Shown here in pieces: positions 7,135 to 15,752 of a stretch of 64,000 nt of DNA (position 1 is its first letter; each line of letters begins with the position of its first letter). The stretch spans positions 3,355,001 through 3,419,000 of the forward strand of contig NZ_PHUL01000001.1 of the NCBI RefSeq assembly GCF_002813425.1, in the 5' to 3' direction. Under the pieces are notes generated by a model. That model saw only the letters and a list, made by a program, of their open reading frames with translations. It had not been told where the DNA came from and made no database searches. Both the position numbers and the translations under genes were made by a program. This stretch comes from Cellulophaga sp. RHA19. Lineage in GTDB: Bacteria > Bacteroidota > Bacteroidia > Flavobacteriales > Flavobacteriaceae.

Positions 7135-8457
7135 TTAAAATTTATCGTCTTCCATATACTCTTTAATCTTGCGGTTTTCCCAGTTTCTACCAAATAAAGG
7201 GTTATAACCAAAGGCTTCCATACCGTGAGCTGCTAAACCTAACCCCCAACCAAAGGCAGGGAATACCGACCAAGGAAAATCTGTTGTTTGGTAGTTTAAC
7301 CATATTAAAAACGGAATTACAAAACAGTATGATACTAAGTTGTATGTAAATCCTTTTATTTTTTCTACTCTCTCTTTTGCTCTTTGATAGCGTTTTTCGT
7401 CTAAATGTACTTTTTGTGTTTCCATAGTTGATACTTGTTTGGTTAAGATTGGCAAGTGCACACTAAATTCTGTTGCGTCTTTGTTGATGATTACTGTTCT
7501 GTCTGTTAACATTTGGTAGCGTTGGTGTATATTTTTAAGTCCTACTCCACTACTCTTTTTAACTACTTTTTTCTCTTGTAAATTATTACTCACAATTAGC
7601 ATACTATCTACTTCTTCAACCTTTAGGTGCAAAGGCTTGTTAGACGATACTATGTTGTGCTTTACCGCATTCTCTAACAATAATTGTAGCGATAATGGTA
7701 TTATTTTGGCATCTGGATTACTACTTTTTTCTGGTACATCAAAAACAATACTATCCTCAAACCTCATTTTTAGTAAGCGTATGTATGTTTTTGCAAATTT
7801 TAACTCCTCGTCTACTGTAACCAAATCTTTATTCTTCTGTTCTAAAACATACCTATATACTTTAGATAATGATGTGGTAAACTTTTGTGCCTGGAACGGG
7901 TCTTCTTCTATTAAACTAGTTAACACATTTAAGCTATTGAATAAAAAATGTGGATCTAACTGATTTTTTAAAGCATCAAACTTTGCAGATGCTGTACCTG
8001 CTATAATTTTTTGCTCTTTTATTTTAGAGTCTTGTATATACTTATAAAAATAATAAGCATGTAGTGCTAAAGAAACCACTATAGATATTAGTATAGCAAT
8101 CATATACGGAGATAACGTTTGGCTGTTTACATACTGCTCTACACTATTACCAAAAAGTACAATAGCTATTATAAACTTTACAATTGCAAAGGCAATAAGT
8201 GTTAGTACTACAGACCCCAATGCACCAAGCCATAGTCTTTTTTTAGGTTGCTCTTCCCAGCTATAAATACTAGATATATACTGAAAATAATAAGAGTTTA
8301 CACAACTTAAAACAAATGAATACAAAAAACCAATGGCCACACTACGTAATGTATTGGTTAAAGAAAAGCCGTTACTAATAGTACCCAACACATTTATAAT
8401 TGTTAGTACAATTGTAATGTAAATACTTATTTTTAATATTTTTTTAATATTGAACAT
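7135..8457 (-). CDS. LytS-type sensor histidine kinase fused to a 2TM domain
   Basis: The 440-residue product has four N-terminal membrane helices (about 10-28, 38-55, 76-102, 117-135), then a His_kinase module with the H-box DPHFLFNSLN (His170), the N-box ENAVKHN (Asn263) and a GVGL glycine motif (304-307). The kinase body should end near HLPIL (338). It continues in frame through a short linker into a full 2TM domain (about 350-440), with its own helix RYQRAKERVEKIKGF and tail NWENRKIKEYMED. Met345 (codon at 7425) looks like the start of a formerly separate 2TM gene and could still act as an internal start. Partner: the LytTR regulator at 5275-6030. Confidence 0.92.
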   Translation of the reverse strand: MFNIKKILKISIYITIVLTIINVLGTISNGFSLTNTLRSVAIGFLYSFVLSCVNSYYFQYISSIYSWEEQPKKRLWLGALGSVVLTLIAFAIVKFIIAIVLFGNSVEQYVNSQTLSPYMIAILISIVVSLALHAYYFYKYIQDSKIKEQKIIAGTASAKFDALKNQLDPHFLFNSLNVLTSLIEEDPFQAQKFTTSLSKVYRYVLEQKNKDLVTVDEELKFAKTYIRLLKMRFEDSIVFDVPEKSSNPDAKIIPLSLQLLLENAVKHNIVSSNKPLHLKVEEVDSMLIVSNNLQEKKVVKKSSGVGLKNIHQRYQMLTDRTVIINKDATEFSVHLPILTKQVSTMETQKVHLDEKRYQRAKERVEKIKGFTYNLVSYCFVIPFLIWLNYQTTDFPWSVFPAFGWGLGLAAHGMEAFGYNPLFGRNWENRKIKEYMEDDKF

Positions 8458-8511
8458 TTTAAAATCTGATTTGGCTCTAATTTACTAAATAATTACTGTT
8501 CTTATCTGTTA

Positions 8512-8541
8512 CAAAGTTGAGGCATTAGTTACTTTACTCAA
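8512..8541 (-). promoter_or_regulatory. Promoter of the LytS/2TM/LytTR operon
   Basis: On the minus strand TTG (8541-8539), 19 bases, then CAACTTTG (8519-8512) matches the flavobacterial sigma consensus TTG-N19-TAnnTTTG with one substitution, about 55 bases before the kinase start. Confidence 0.6.
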
Positions 8542-8656
8542 ATAATTTAGAACCCAATTGTAAATATTTACAGATGAGTTGTAAAAAATTAATGCAATCC
8601 TGTAGTTTAAGGTGTAAAACCAATAGTTTTTAAGAGCATAAAGCAAAACAATCTAC

Positions 8657-8664
8657 TATCTTTG
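8657..8664 (+). promoter_or_regulatory. -7 box for the rluF gene
   Basis: TATCTTTG matches the TAnnTTTG consensus 20 bases before the ATG at 8685. No clear -33 TTG is visible at the usual distance. Confidence 0.45.
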
Positions 8665-8684
8665 CTACCAGAGAAGCAATTATA

Positions 8685-9422
8685 ATGAAAGAAGTACAGG
8701 CTACCAGAATTAACAAATACCTAAGTGAAGTTGGTTATTGTTCTCGCCGAGCGGCAGACAAACTTATAGACCAAGGACGTGTAACCATTAATGGAAAAAT
8801 ACCAGAAATGGGCACCAAAATAGTTCCTACAGATGAAGTACGCGTAGATGGCGAATTAATATCTGAGTCTAAAGAAGATTTTGTATACCTAGCATTTAAC
8901 AAACCCGTTGGCATTGTATGTACTACAGATACACGTGTAGAAAAAGACAATATTATAGACTACATAAATTACCCTAAACGTATTTTCCCTATTGGTAGAT
9001 TAGATAAACCTAGTGAAGGTTTAATTTTTTTAACTAATGATGGTGATATAGTAAACAAAATTCTGCGTGCTAGAAATCATCACGAAAAAGAATACATTGT
9101 TAAAGTAGACAACATTATTACAGATGATTTTATACACCAAATGAGTAATGGTATCCCTATTTTAGATACCATTACCAGAAAATGTAAAGTAGAAAAATTA
9201 AGTAAATACGAGTTTAAAATTATACTTACACAAGGTTTAAACAGACAAATTAGAAGAATGACGGAGTATTTAGGATACAACGTTGTAAAACTAAAACGTG
9301 TACGTATTATGAACATTTCTTTAAATATGCCAGTTGGTACATACCGAGAGTTTACAAAAGAAGAGCTCAAAGAAATAAACAAGTTAGTATCTACCTCTAC
9401 AAAAACCTATAGAAATGAGTAA
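8685..9422 (+). CDS. rluF: 23S rRNA pseudouridine synthase, RluF type
   Basis: A 245-residue RsuA/RluF-family enzyme. An S4 RNA-binding domain occupies about residues 7-54 (RINKYLSEVGYCSRRAADKL), followed by the catalytic domain with the Asp107 motif IGRLDKPSEGL. The stretch NKILRARNHHEKEY and the conserved GLNRQIRRM near residue 185 are typical of RluF, which isomerises a uridine of 23S rRNA helix 74 (U2604 in E. coli). Position specificity is inferred from similarity alone. The last 8 bases overlap the next gene, so the two are translationally coupled although their functions are unrelated. Confidence 0.87.
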   Translation: MKEVQATRINKYLSEVGYCSRRAADKLIDQGRVTINGKIPEMGTKIVPTDEVRVDGELISESKEDFVYLAFNKPVGIVCTTDTRVEKDNIIDYINYPKRIFPIGRLDKPSEGLIFLTNDGDIVNKILRARNHHEKEYIVKVDNIITDDFIHQMSNGIPILDTITRKCKVEKLSKYEFKIILTQGLNRQIRRMTEYLGYNVVKLKRVRIMNISLNMPVGTYREFTKEELKEINKLVSTSTKTYRNE

Positions 9423-10245
9423 AAAATTTATAGTAGCGCTAGTTTTTGCATTTGCAACAAATACAGTTATTAGTCAGGCAATAAAAGCAATGACTTACAA
9501 TATAAAGTATGATAATACTAGAGACACTATAAATAATTGGAACTACCGAAAAGATAAAATGGTAGAGTTAATACAACATTACAATCCTTCTTTTTTAGGT
9601 ATTCAAGAGGGTTTACACAACCAAGTTAACCACCTAAACATTAATTTACCTAACTATAATTACATAGGTGTTGGCAGAGATGATGGCAAAGAAAAAGGAG
9701 AATACAGCGCTATTTATTATAATAATGACTTTAAGCTTATAACTTCAAATACATTTTGGCTATCTACAACACCTAATAAAATATCTGTTGGTTGGGATGC
9801 CGCAATGGAACGTATTTGTACGTACGGTTTATTTCAACATAAAAAAACAAAACAGTATTACTGGGTTTTTAATGCACATTTTGACCATATTGGTGTAGAA
9901 GCCCGTAAAAATTCTGCTAAGTTAATTGTAGAAAAAATTAAGACCCTAAACACAAAAAACTACCCAGTTATTTTAATGGGAGATTTTAATGTAACTCCTA
10001 CAACAGAAGCCATTACTACAATTACAAACTACATACCAGATAGTTACAGCGTAAGTAAAACAGCTCCATACGGTCCTAAAGGAACTTTTAATGGATTTAC
10101 AGATCGTATCTTAACAAAGAGAATAGATTATATTTTTGCAAAACACTTAAATGTATTGTCTGTAACAATTATAGATGATAGGTTAGATAATAACAAACAT
10201 ATATCAGACCATTTACCCGTATTAGCAACAGTAATAAAAGAATAA
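9415..10245 (+). CDS. Exported endonuclease/exonuclease/phosphatase family protein
   Basis: A 276-residue protein with a cleavable signal peptide (about 1-21, ending near VISQA) and an EEP-fold domain: MTYNIKYDN at the start, the metal-binding Glu in GIQEG, catalytic GDFNVTP, and the terminal SDHLPV. EEP enzymes hydrolyse phosphodiester or phosphomonoester bonds with Mg2+; secreted bacterial members act on nucleic acids or phospho-lipids/sugars, and the substrate cannot be read from sequence. The start overlaps the rluF stop by 8 bases (ATGAGTAA) and the next gene begins 2 bases after this stop. Confidence 0.85.
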   Translation: MSKKFIVALVFAFATNTVISQAIKAMTYNIKYDNTRDTINNWNYRKDKMVELIQHYNPSFLGIQEGLHNQVNHLNINLPNYNYIGVGRDDGKEKGEYSAIYYNNDFKLITSNTFWLSTTPNKISVGWDAAMERICTYGLFQHKKTKQYYWVFNAHFDHIGVEARKNSAKLIVEKIKTLNTKNYPVILMGDFNVTPTTEAITTITNYIPDSYSVSKTAPYGPKGTFNGFTDRILTKRIDYIFAKHLNVLSVTIIDDRLDNNKHISDHLPVLATVIKE

Positions 10246-10247
10246 AA

Positions 10248-10844
10248 ATGTATATACCGCCAAGCTACCAAAACAATAACACAGAAGAAGTTAAAACCTT
10301 TATTAAAAACAATAGTTTTGGCATACTAGTTAACCAAACTAACGGTAAACCTTGGGCTACACACATACCGTTAGAGTTGCAAACAAAAAACGGAAAAGAT
10401 ATACTTGTAGGTCATATTGCAAAAGCCAATCCGCAATGGCATAATTTTAAACAAACACCAGAAGTACTTTGTATTTTTAATGGCCCACACAGTTATGTAT
10501 CATCATCATGGTATAAAGACGAGGAAGTACCTACCTGGAACTATATTGCTGTACACGTTTATGGCAAAATTACCATTGTAGACCAAGACTCCGCTATGGA
10601 AGGATTACATAATTTGGTTGATAAGTATGAACAAGCATCAGAATGTCCGTTACATTTAGACAACCTATCTAAAGGCACATTAGCACAAGTAAAAGGTATT
10701 GTTGCTTTTGAGATTGAAATTACAGACATACAAGCTACCTACAAACTCTCGCAAACACGAGAAGAAGACAAACCAAAAATAATTGAAGAGTTAGAAAAAA
10801 GAGATCCAAGTGCCAAAGAAATTGCCAAACATATGAAAAAATAA
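10248..10844 (+). CDS. PaiB-type FMN-binding protein
   Basis: A 198-residue protein of the FMN-binding negative transcriptional regulator family (PaiB). It starts with the family signature MYIPPSYQ, followed by NSFGILVNQ and THIPLEL, and has the split-barrel flavin fold pattern including GPHSYVSSSWY and the late TYKLSQTR motif. PaiB in Bacillus affects sporulation and protease genes; whether members in Bacteroidota regulate transcription is unclear. Third gene in a tightly packed run that begins with rluF. Confidence 0.85.
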   Translation: MYIPPSYQNNNTEEVKTFIKNNSFGILVNQTNGKPWATHIPLELQTKNGKDILVGHIAKANPQWHNFKQTPEVLCIFNGPHSYVSSSWYKDEEVPTWNYIAVHVYGKITIVDQDSAMEGLHNLVDKYEQASECPLHLDNLSKGTLAQVKGIVAFEIEITDIQATYKLSQTREEDKPKIIEELEKRDPSAKEIAKHMKK

Positions 10845-10898
10845 CACAGTTATTTACTGTTAATCAAGTAAGTACTGCTTTATTTTGTATTTTTAAGT

Positions 10899-11798
10899 AT
10901 GATAATCATTATCCGCCAACCTTTATTATTTAAATTAATAGTACTTGTATTTTTAGCAACACAAACTATGTCTTGCTCTACTGATTCTAACAATGACAGT
11001 AGCAAACCAAATGAAGACCCAAAAGCTATAGAACCAGTTGTTTTTACAGCAATTGGCGATGTTCCTTATAATGACTTTCAAAGAGATTCTATACCCAAAG
11101 TAATTGCGGCACACAATGCAAAGGCTAAATCTAGTTTTGTAATTCACGTTGGAGATATAAAACCAGGAGCAGATGCTTGCACAGAAGATGTGTATGTAGA
11201 CGTAAGCAATCTTTTAAAGCAATTTACAGTCCCTACTTTTATTGTTTTGGGTGATAATGAATATAATGACTGTACAAACCCAGAAGAAGGGTTAGCGTTT
11301 TGGAACAAGCACTTTTTAAAATTGAATACAAATTGGACCTTTAGCCCTAAAATTAGTTACCAAACAGAACGTCCAGAAAACTTTAGTTGGATACAAAATA
11401 AAGTATTATTCCTAGGTATTAATATTGTAGGCAGTAGCGTACATAATATCACCGAATGGGAAACTAGATTAACAGATAATGCCAATTGGGTACAACAACA
11501 CCTGCAAGCAGAAAAAGACAATGTAAACGCCGTAGTTGTATTTGGACACGCAAATATTACAGAAGGTGATGCTACCAAGTTTAACACATTTACCAATGCT
11601 TTTAGAAGCAGTGCTGCTACTTTTAATAAACCTGTACTTTATTTACAAGGAGACGGACACGTTTGGTTTACAAACAAACCTTGGCCAGAAAAAAACATTA
11701 CACGTGTACAAATAGATGGCGGACACAGAGCTGTAGAAGTAACCGTAGATCCAAACAAAAGTAATCCGTTTAGCTACAACCGCACTTTTTTAGACTAA
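10899..11798 (+). CDS. Calcineurin-like metallophosphoesterase lipoprotein
   Basis: A 299-residue predicted lipoprotein (lipobox TMSC, Cys26, after a hydrophobic signal). The domain carries the metallophosphoesterase series: GDVPYND (near residue 53), HVGDIKPG, GDNEYNDC, FGHANI and GDGHVW, supplying the Asp, Asn and His ligands of a bimetal centre. It should be a periplasmic or outer-membrane-facing phosphatase or phosphodiesterase; the substrate is unknown. It follows the PaiB gene by 54 bases and may be in the same transcript. Confidence 0.8.
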   Translation: MIIIIRQPLLFKLIVLVFLATQTMSCSTDSNNDSSKPNEDPKAIEPVVFTAIGDVPYNDFQRDSIPKVIAAHNAKAKSSFVIHVGDIKPGADACTEDVYVDVSNLLKQFTVPTFIVLGDNEYNDCTNPEEGLAFWNKHFLKLNTNWTFSPKISYQTERPENFSWIQNKVLFLGINIVGSSVHNITEWETRLTDNANWVQQHLQAEKDNVNAVVVFGHANITEGDATKFNTFTNAFRSSAATFNKPVLYLQGDGHVWFTNKPWPEKNITRVQIDGGHRAVEVTVDPNKSNPFSYNRTFLD

Positions 11799-12040
11799 TT
11801 AATAGGTTTCGTTTTCCTGTCCACAACACCTGTTTTTTATTTTATAGCATTACGCAACACTTTTAAAACTTTCTACTTTAAAGTTTATTCTCTCTATTCT
11901 CTACATTCTATTATTCATATTTCATCAATTAAAGCAATCTACAACTCAGCTTAAAAAAACTACAGTTGGGTTTATTGTATTTTAAAAAATTAAACTAGTA
12001 CAGCATCTTTGTATCATAATCAACTTAAAAACAAAATATT

Positions 12041-12469
12041 ATGAAAACTATAGCTTTATTATTCGGATTATTTTTAATGACAATTACTTCAAATGCTCAG
12101 GCAGAAACAGAAGCAAAAACATTTACAATTACTATTACCATAGATAATGTTTTAAATGATGACGGAACAGTTATGGCTGGCTTGCACACATCAGAGACTT
12201 TTATGAGAGGTATGGGTTTACAAAACAAAATTACAACTATAGAAGATGGTAAAGTAACCATTGTTTTTAAAGATATTGTAGCAGGAGAATATGCTATTTT
12301 AGCAATGCACGATGAAAATAACAACAAACAAATGGACAGAGAAGCTAATGGTATGCCTAAAGAAAGTTACTGTATTTCTGGATCATCAACACCTTATGGT
12401 CCACCAAGCTTTTCAGAAGCTAAATTTATGGTAGAAGACAAAGATTTAAAATTTGCACTAAGATTTTAA
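12041..12469 (+). CDS. DUF2141 domain exported protein
   Basis: A 142-residue secreted protein with a signal peptide cut near SNAQA (residue 20). The remainder is a DUF2141 beta-sandwich with the family's hallmark AILAMHDENNNKQMD and a late GPPSFSEAKF. Family function is unknown; the acidic DENNNKQMD loop resembles a metal-binding loop. Upstream, CATCTTTG at 12004-12011 is a one-mismatch -7 box. The bidirectional terminator at 12490 closes the gene. Confidence 0.82.
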   Translation: MKTIALLFGLFLMTITSNAQAETEAKTFTITITIDNVLNDDGTVMAGLHTSETFMRGMGLQNKITTIEDGKVTIVFKDIVAGEYAILAMHDENNNKQMDREANGMPKESYCISGSSTPYGPPSFSEAKFMVEDKDLKFALRF

Positions 12470-12489
12470 TAACAGTAAATAAAAGTAAA

Positions 12490-12526
12490 AAAAAAGGAGA
12501 TAAAGCTATGCTTTATCTCCTTTTTA
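12490..12526. terminator. Bidirectional terminator
   Basis: AAAAAGGAGATAAAG pairs perfectly with CTTTATCTCCTTTTT around CTATG, with A and T runs on both flanks, between the convergent DUF2141 and dps genes. Confidence 0.92.
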
Positions 12527-12551
12527 AATAGAACAATTTGGTTACAATCAT

Positions 12552-13025
12552 CTATTCTTCTAACCAAGCATTCATCATCCAAATTGTTTTTTCCTGTTCA
12601 GCAATAAAATCGCTCATTAAAGAGTTTGTTCCTTCATCATTAGCATCATCAGAAAGGTCTAATAAATCGCGCTCTATAACTAGTAATTCTTTTAAAGAAT
12701 TTACAATTAATTTTATAGCTTCTACATCTATAGATATGTTTTTACCTACTGGCAATTTAGATACAGCCATATAATCTTCAAAAGTGTGCAAAGGCTTACC
12801 TCCTAAGGTTAAAATACGCTCTGCAATCATATCTACTTTTTCATTTGCGTCTGTATACAACTCTTCAAACTTAATATGTAAATCAAAAAAACGTCTACCT
12901 CTAATATTCCAATGAACACCTCTTAAATTTTGGTAATAAACCTGGAAACTAGATAATAAAACATTTAATTTACTGTTTAGCTCTTTAGCTTTTTCTACTT
13001 CTAATCCTATACTGTTTAATTCCAT
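12552..13025 (-). CDS. dps: Dps-family ferritin-like DNA-protection protein
   Basis: A 157-residue Dps protein. The intersubunit ferroxidase residues are present: His38 in the HWN motif, His50, Asp65 and Glu69. Dps forms dodecamers that oxidise Fe(II) with hydrogen peroxide and store ferric iron, protecting DNA. It is divergent from an OxyR gene, and its promoter region (13026-13131) is shared with oxyR, which makes peroxide induction likely. A perfect -7 box (TAACTTTG) lies 26 bases upstream of the start without a -33 TTG, as expected for an activator-dependent promoter. A second Dps paralogue is at 58250-58741. Confidence 0.92.
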   Translation of the reverse strand: MELNSIGLEVEKAKELNSKLNVLLSSFQVYYQNLRGVHWNIRGRRFFDLHIKFEELYTDANEKVDMIAERILTLGGKPLHTFEDYMAVSKLPVGKNISIDVEAIKLIVNSLKELLVIERDLLDLSDDANDEGTNSLMSDFIAEQEKTIWMMNAWLEE

Positions 13026-13050
13026 AACATTTATCTTTTTTGTGATACAA

Positions 13051-13058
13051 CAAAGTTA
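13051..13058 (-). promoter_or_regulatory. -7 box of the dps promoter
   Basis: On the minus strand TAACTTTG fits TAnnTTTG. The AT-rich stretch to its right holds no TTG at the normal spacing, which is consistent with dependence on OxyR from the divergent gene (inference). Confidence 0.5.
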
Positions 13059-13131
13059 GTTAGTATTTACTATTTTTGGGGATGATTAAAATCATTTGTT
13101 TTTATAATTTTATAGTTTATACCTATTAAGA

Positions 13132-14082
13132 ATGACCATAACTCAATTACAATATGTTTTGGCAGTTGCCAAATACCAAAACTTTACATTAGCAGCAGAA
13201 AAAAGCTTTGTTACACAGCCAACTTTAAGTATGCAAGTACAAAAGTTAGAAGACGAGTTAGATGTTCAGATTTTTGATAGGAGTAAAAAACCAATTTCTA
13301 TTACAGAAGTAGGCGAAAAAATTGTTGCGCAAGCTAAAAACATTGTAAACGAGGCAGACCGTATTAAAGATATAGTAGATCAAGAAAAAGGGTTTATTGG
13401 TGGCGAATATGTTTTAGGTATTATACCTACTATTATGCCTACTCTTTTACCTATGTTTTTAAAAGCATTTATATCTAAGTTTCCAAAAGTAAACTTAGTT
13501 ATTAAAGAACAAAGCACAGATACGCTAATTAGAAATTTACAAGACGGACAAATAGATGCTGCAATTGCTGCAACTCCTTTAGAAATTGAATTTATAAAAG
13601 AGAGACCTTTATATTACGAACCATTTGTGGGGTATATTCCTAAACAACATAGGCTAGCTAACACAGAAAAATTAACTCCCGAAGATTTAGACATAGATGA
13701 TGTGCTTTTATTACAAGATGGACATTGCTTTAGAGATGGCGTTATAAACCTTTGTAAATCTCCAAAAAACAACACTGTTGACCATTTTAGATTGCAAAGT
13801 GGTAGTTTTGAAACACTAATAAACTTATCTAATGAAGGTTTAGGAATGACGTTACTACCCTATTTAAACACACTTGAGTTAGATGACAAAAAGAAAGAAA
13901 ATTTAAAGCATTTTGAAGCTCCTTCTCCTGCTAGAGAAGTGAGTTTAATATATCATAAAAAAGAACTTAAAGTACAAATTACTGATGCTTTACACGATGT
14001 TATTACAAGTGTTGTACGTGGAGCAATTGCTTTTCAGGATGTAAAAATTATTAGTCCTATTAACAATAAAATTAAAGCATAA
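13132..14082 (+). CDS. oxyR: OxyR-type hydrogen-peroxide-responsive LysR regulator
   Basis: A 316-residue LysR-family regulator: winged helix-turn-helix at about 1-60 (LTLAAEKSFVTQPTLSMQV region) and a periplasmic-binding-like effector domain. The redox pair of OxyR is present at Cys199 (in QDGHCFRDG) and Cys208, the same numbers and spacing as in E. coli OxyR, so disulfide-based peroxide sensing is well supported. The neighbouring divergent dps gene is a classical OxyR target. A bidirectional terminator follows immediately. Confidence 0.9.
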   Translation: MTITQLQYVLAVAKYQNFTLAAEKSFVTQPTLSMQVQKLEDELDVQIFDRSKKPISITEVGEKIVAQAKNIVNEADRIKDIVDQEKGFIGGEYVLGIIPTIMPTLLPMFLKAFISKFPKVNLVIKEQSTDTLIRNLQDGQIDAAIAATPLEIEFIKERPLYYEPFVGYIPKQHRLANTEKLTPEDLDIDDVLLLQDGHCFRDGVINLCKSPKNNTVDHFRLQSGSFETLINLSNEGLGMTLLPYLNTLELDDKKKENLKHFEAPSPAREVSLIYHKKELKVQITDALHDVITSVVRGAIAFQDVKIISPINNKIKA

Positions 14083-14111
14083 AAAAAAGCCACCGTTATG
14101 GTGGCTTTTTA
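14083..14111. terminator. Bidirectional terminator after oxyR
   Basis: AAAAAGCCACC pairs with GGTGGCTTTTT around GTTAT, directly after the oxyR stop and shared with the convergent small gene at 14119. Confidence 0.92.
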
Positions 14112-14118
14112 GCATTTC

Positions 14119-14316
14119 CTATTTTTTGATGTAAATCATACACTGCCTCAATTCTGGCTTATCTGTAGTAAAAGAGTTTAACCAGAGTTTAAGCTCGTCT
14201 ACCTCATAAGGTAATAATCTTGAAATTGCTTTTTCTAGCTCTTTGCAAAACAACTTAGAATCAAAACTTACTTTTTGCAAAACAGTTTTAGTGTAATCAA
14301 ACATTGCTCTTGCCAT
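14119..14316 (-). CDS. 65-residue conserved-looking hypothetical protein
   Basis: I do not recognise the family. The product is a soluble, mostly helical 65-residue protein with no signal or membrane segment; it contains two cysteines (near residues 24 and 59) and the stretch LLPYEVDELKLWL. Support for a real gene: an ATG start in an otherwise empty interval, a dedicated convergent terminator just downstream, and codon use like its neighbours. It stands alone between oxyR and the PBP4 gene. Confidence 0.6.
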   Translation of the reverse strand: MARAMFDYTKTVLQKVSFDSKLFCKELEKAISRLLPYEVDELKLWLNSFTTDKPELRQCMIYIKK

Positions 14317-14421
14317 ATTTATAATTATTAAATTATTATTCCATAAATTTAACGATAAAAGAGCTAATTATTGTCTATATAAAATGTTAAATATTTAAAT
14401 TATTCAATTAAAACATACGTA

Positions 14422-15717
14422 ATGTCCTACAATATCAGATTTTACAATAACTACAGAACTTTTATATATTTTACAATTTTAGTACTCTTAAGTAGTTGTG
14501 CTTCTACAAAACAAAAAATTACCAAAAAAACCAATAGTAAATTAGATACTTCGCTTTTTAAAAATCACTTTGTAGGTATTAAAGTTTATGATCCAGAAAG
14601 TAAAAAAACTATTTTTGAGAAAAACAGCACCAAATATTTTACACCTGCCAGTAATACAAAAATATTTACGCTTTACACTGCTTTAAAACTATTACCAGAG
14701 TATAGCCCTTTATTAAAATATGGTGTAAAAGATAATATTACTTACATACAAGGAACAGGAAACCCAACAACATTACACCCCTATTTTAAAGATAGTACAG
14801 CTATCACATTTTTTAAACAACAACAAAATATAGCTTTATACTTGGCTAATTTTACATCAGATAAGTTTGGTGGCGGTTGGGCTTGGGAAGATTTTGATAC
14901 TTATTTTTCACCAGAACGTAGTGGTTTTCCTCTTTATGGTAACGTAGTAACTGCTTATAAAAAAGGAGAAATTAAAACCTACCCTAATTATTTTAAAGAT
15001 AGTGTTTCTAGAAAACCACACAGCTTTAAAAGAGAAATGGTTAAAAACATTTTTTATATAAGTCCTAACTTAAAAGATACTATAGAAGTTCCTTTTAAAA
15101 CAAGTAATAAACTAACAAAAACACTAATAGAAAAAGAAATAAATAAAAAAATTAAAAACACCAATACATTACCAAATACAAAAAAAACAACACTTTACGG
15201 TATTGCTACAGATAGTATTGCACGCCGTATGATGCTTGTAAGTGATAATTTTTTAGCAGAACAGTTACTGGTTATGGCCTCTAGCACTTTGTCTGATACC
15301 CTAAATGTGAATAAAGCAATAAAACATATTTTAAAAACTGACTTAGCAGATCTAGAACAACAACCACGCTGGGTAGATGGCTCTGGACTCTCTAGATACA
15401 ACTTATTTACACCAGCATCTTATGTGCAAGTATTAGATAAAATGTATCGTCAAATTTCCAAAAACAGGTTATTTTCTTTATTTCCTGTTGGTGGCGAATC
15501 TGGAACCTTAAAAAACTGGTATAAAGGCACTCCTAAACCATACATTTACGCAAAATCTGGTAGTTTGGGTAACAATTATAGTTTAAGCGGATACTTAATT
15601 ACCAAATCTGGAAAAACGTTAATTTTTAGTTTTATGAATAATCATTTTAAAACAAAAACTTCTGATGTAAAAAAAGAAATACAGACTGTTTTAGAAATGA
15701 TAAGAGATAATTATTAA
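14422..15717 (+). CDS. D-alanyl-D-alanine carboxypeptidase/endopeptidase, PBP4 (peptidase S13) type
   Basis: A 431-residue penicillin-binding protein of the DacB family. The active-site SxxK is S77-N-T-K80 in FTPASNTK, the SxN motif is in MLVSDNFLAEQLL, and the KSG triad element is in YAKSGSLGNNYS. A lipoprotein-type signal (LLSSC, Cys26) suggests a membrane-anchored periplasmic enzyme. S13 peptidases remove terminal D-Ala and cut peptide cross-links during murein turnover. It is slightly shorter than E. coli PBP4 (477), consistent with shorter inserted domains. A small membrane-protein gene follows 35 bases later. Confidence 0.88.
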   Translation: MSYNIRFYNNYRTFIYFTILVLLSSCASTKQKITKKTNSKLDTSLFKNHFVGIKVYDPESKKTIFEKNSTKYFTPASNTKIFTLYTALKLLPEYSPLLKYGVKDNITYIQGTGNPTTLHPYFKDSTAITFFKQQQNIALYLANFTSDKFGGGWAWEDFDTYFSPERSGFPLYGNVVTAYKKGEIKTYPNYFKDSVSRKPHSFKREMVKNIFYISPNLKDTIEVPFKTSNKLTKTLIEKEINKKIKNTNTLPNTKKTTLYGIATDSIARRMMLVSDNFLAEQLLVMASSTLSDTLNVNKAIKHILKTDLADLEQQPRWVDGSGLSRYNLFTPASYVQVLDKMYRQISKNRLFSLFPVGGESGTLKNWYKGTPKPYIYAKSGSLGNNYSLSGYLITKSGKTLIFSFMNNHFKTKTSDVKKEIQTVLEMIRDNY

Positions 15718-15752
15718 TCCTATTTTACAAAACTAAAGACATAACTATAATT

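Noticed and set aside
12538..12774. 78-codon plus-strand ORF opposite dps
   Set aside because: It is antisense to a strongly supported Dps gene and its product has no signature; a shadow frame.
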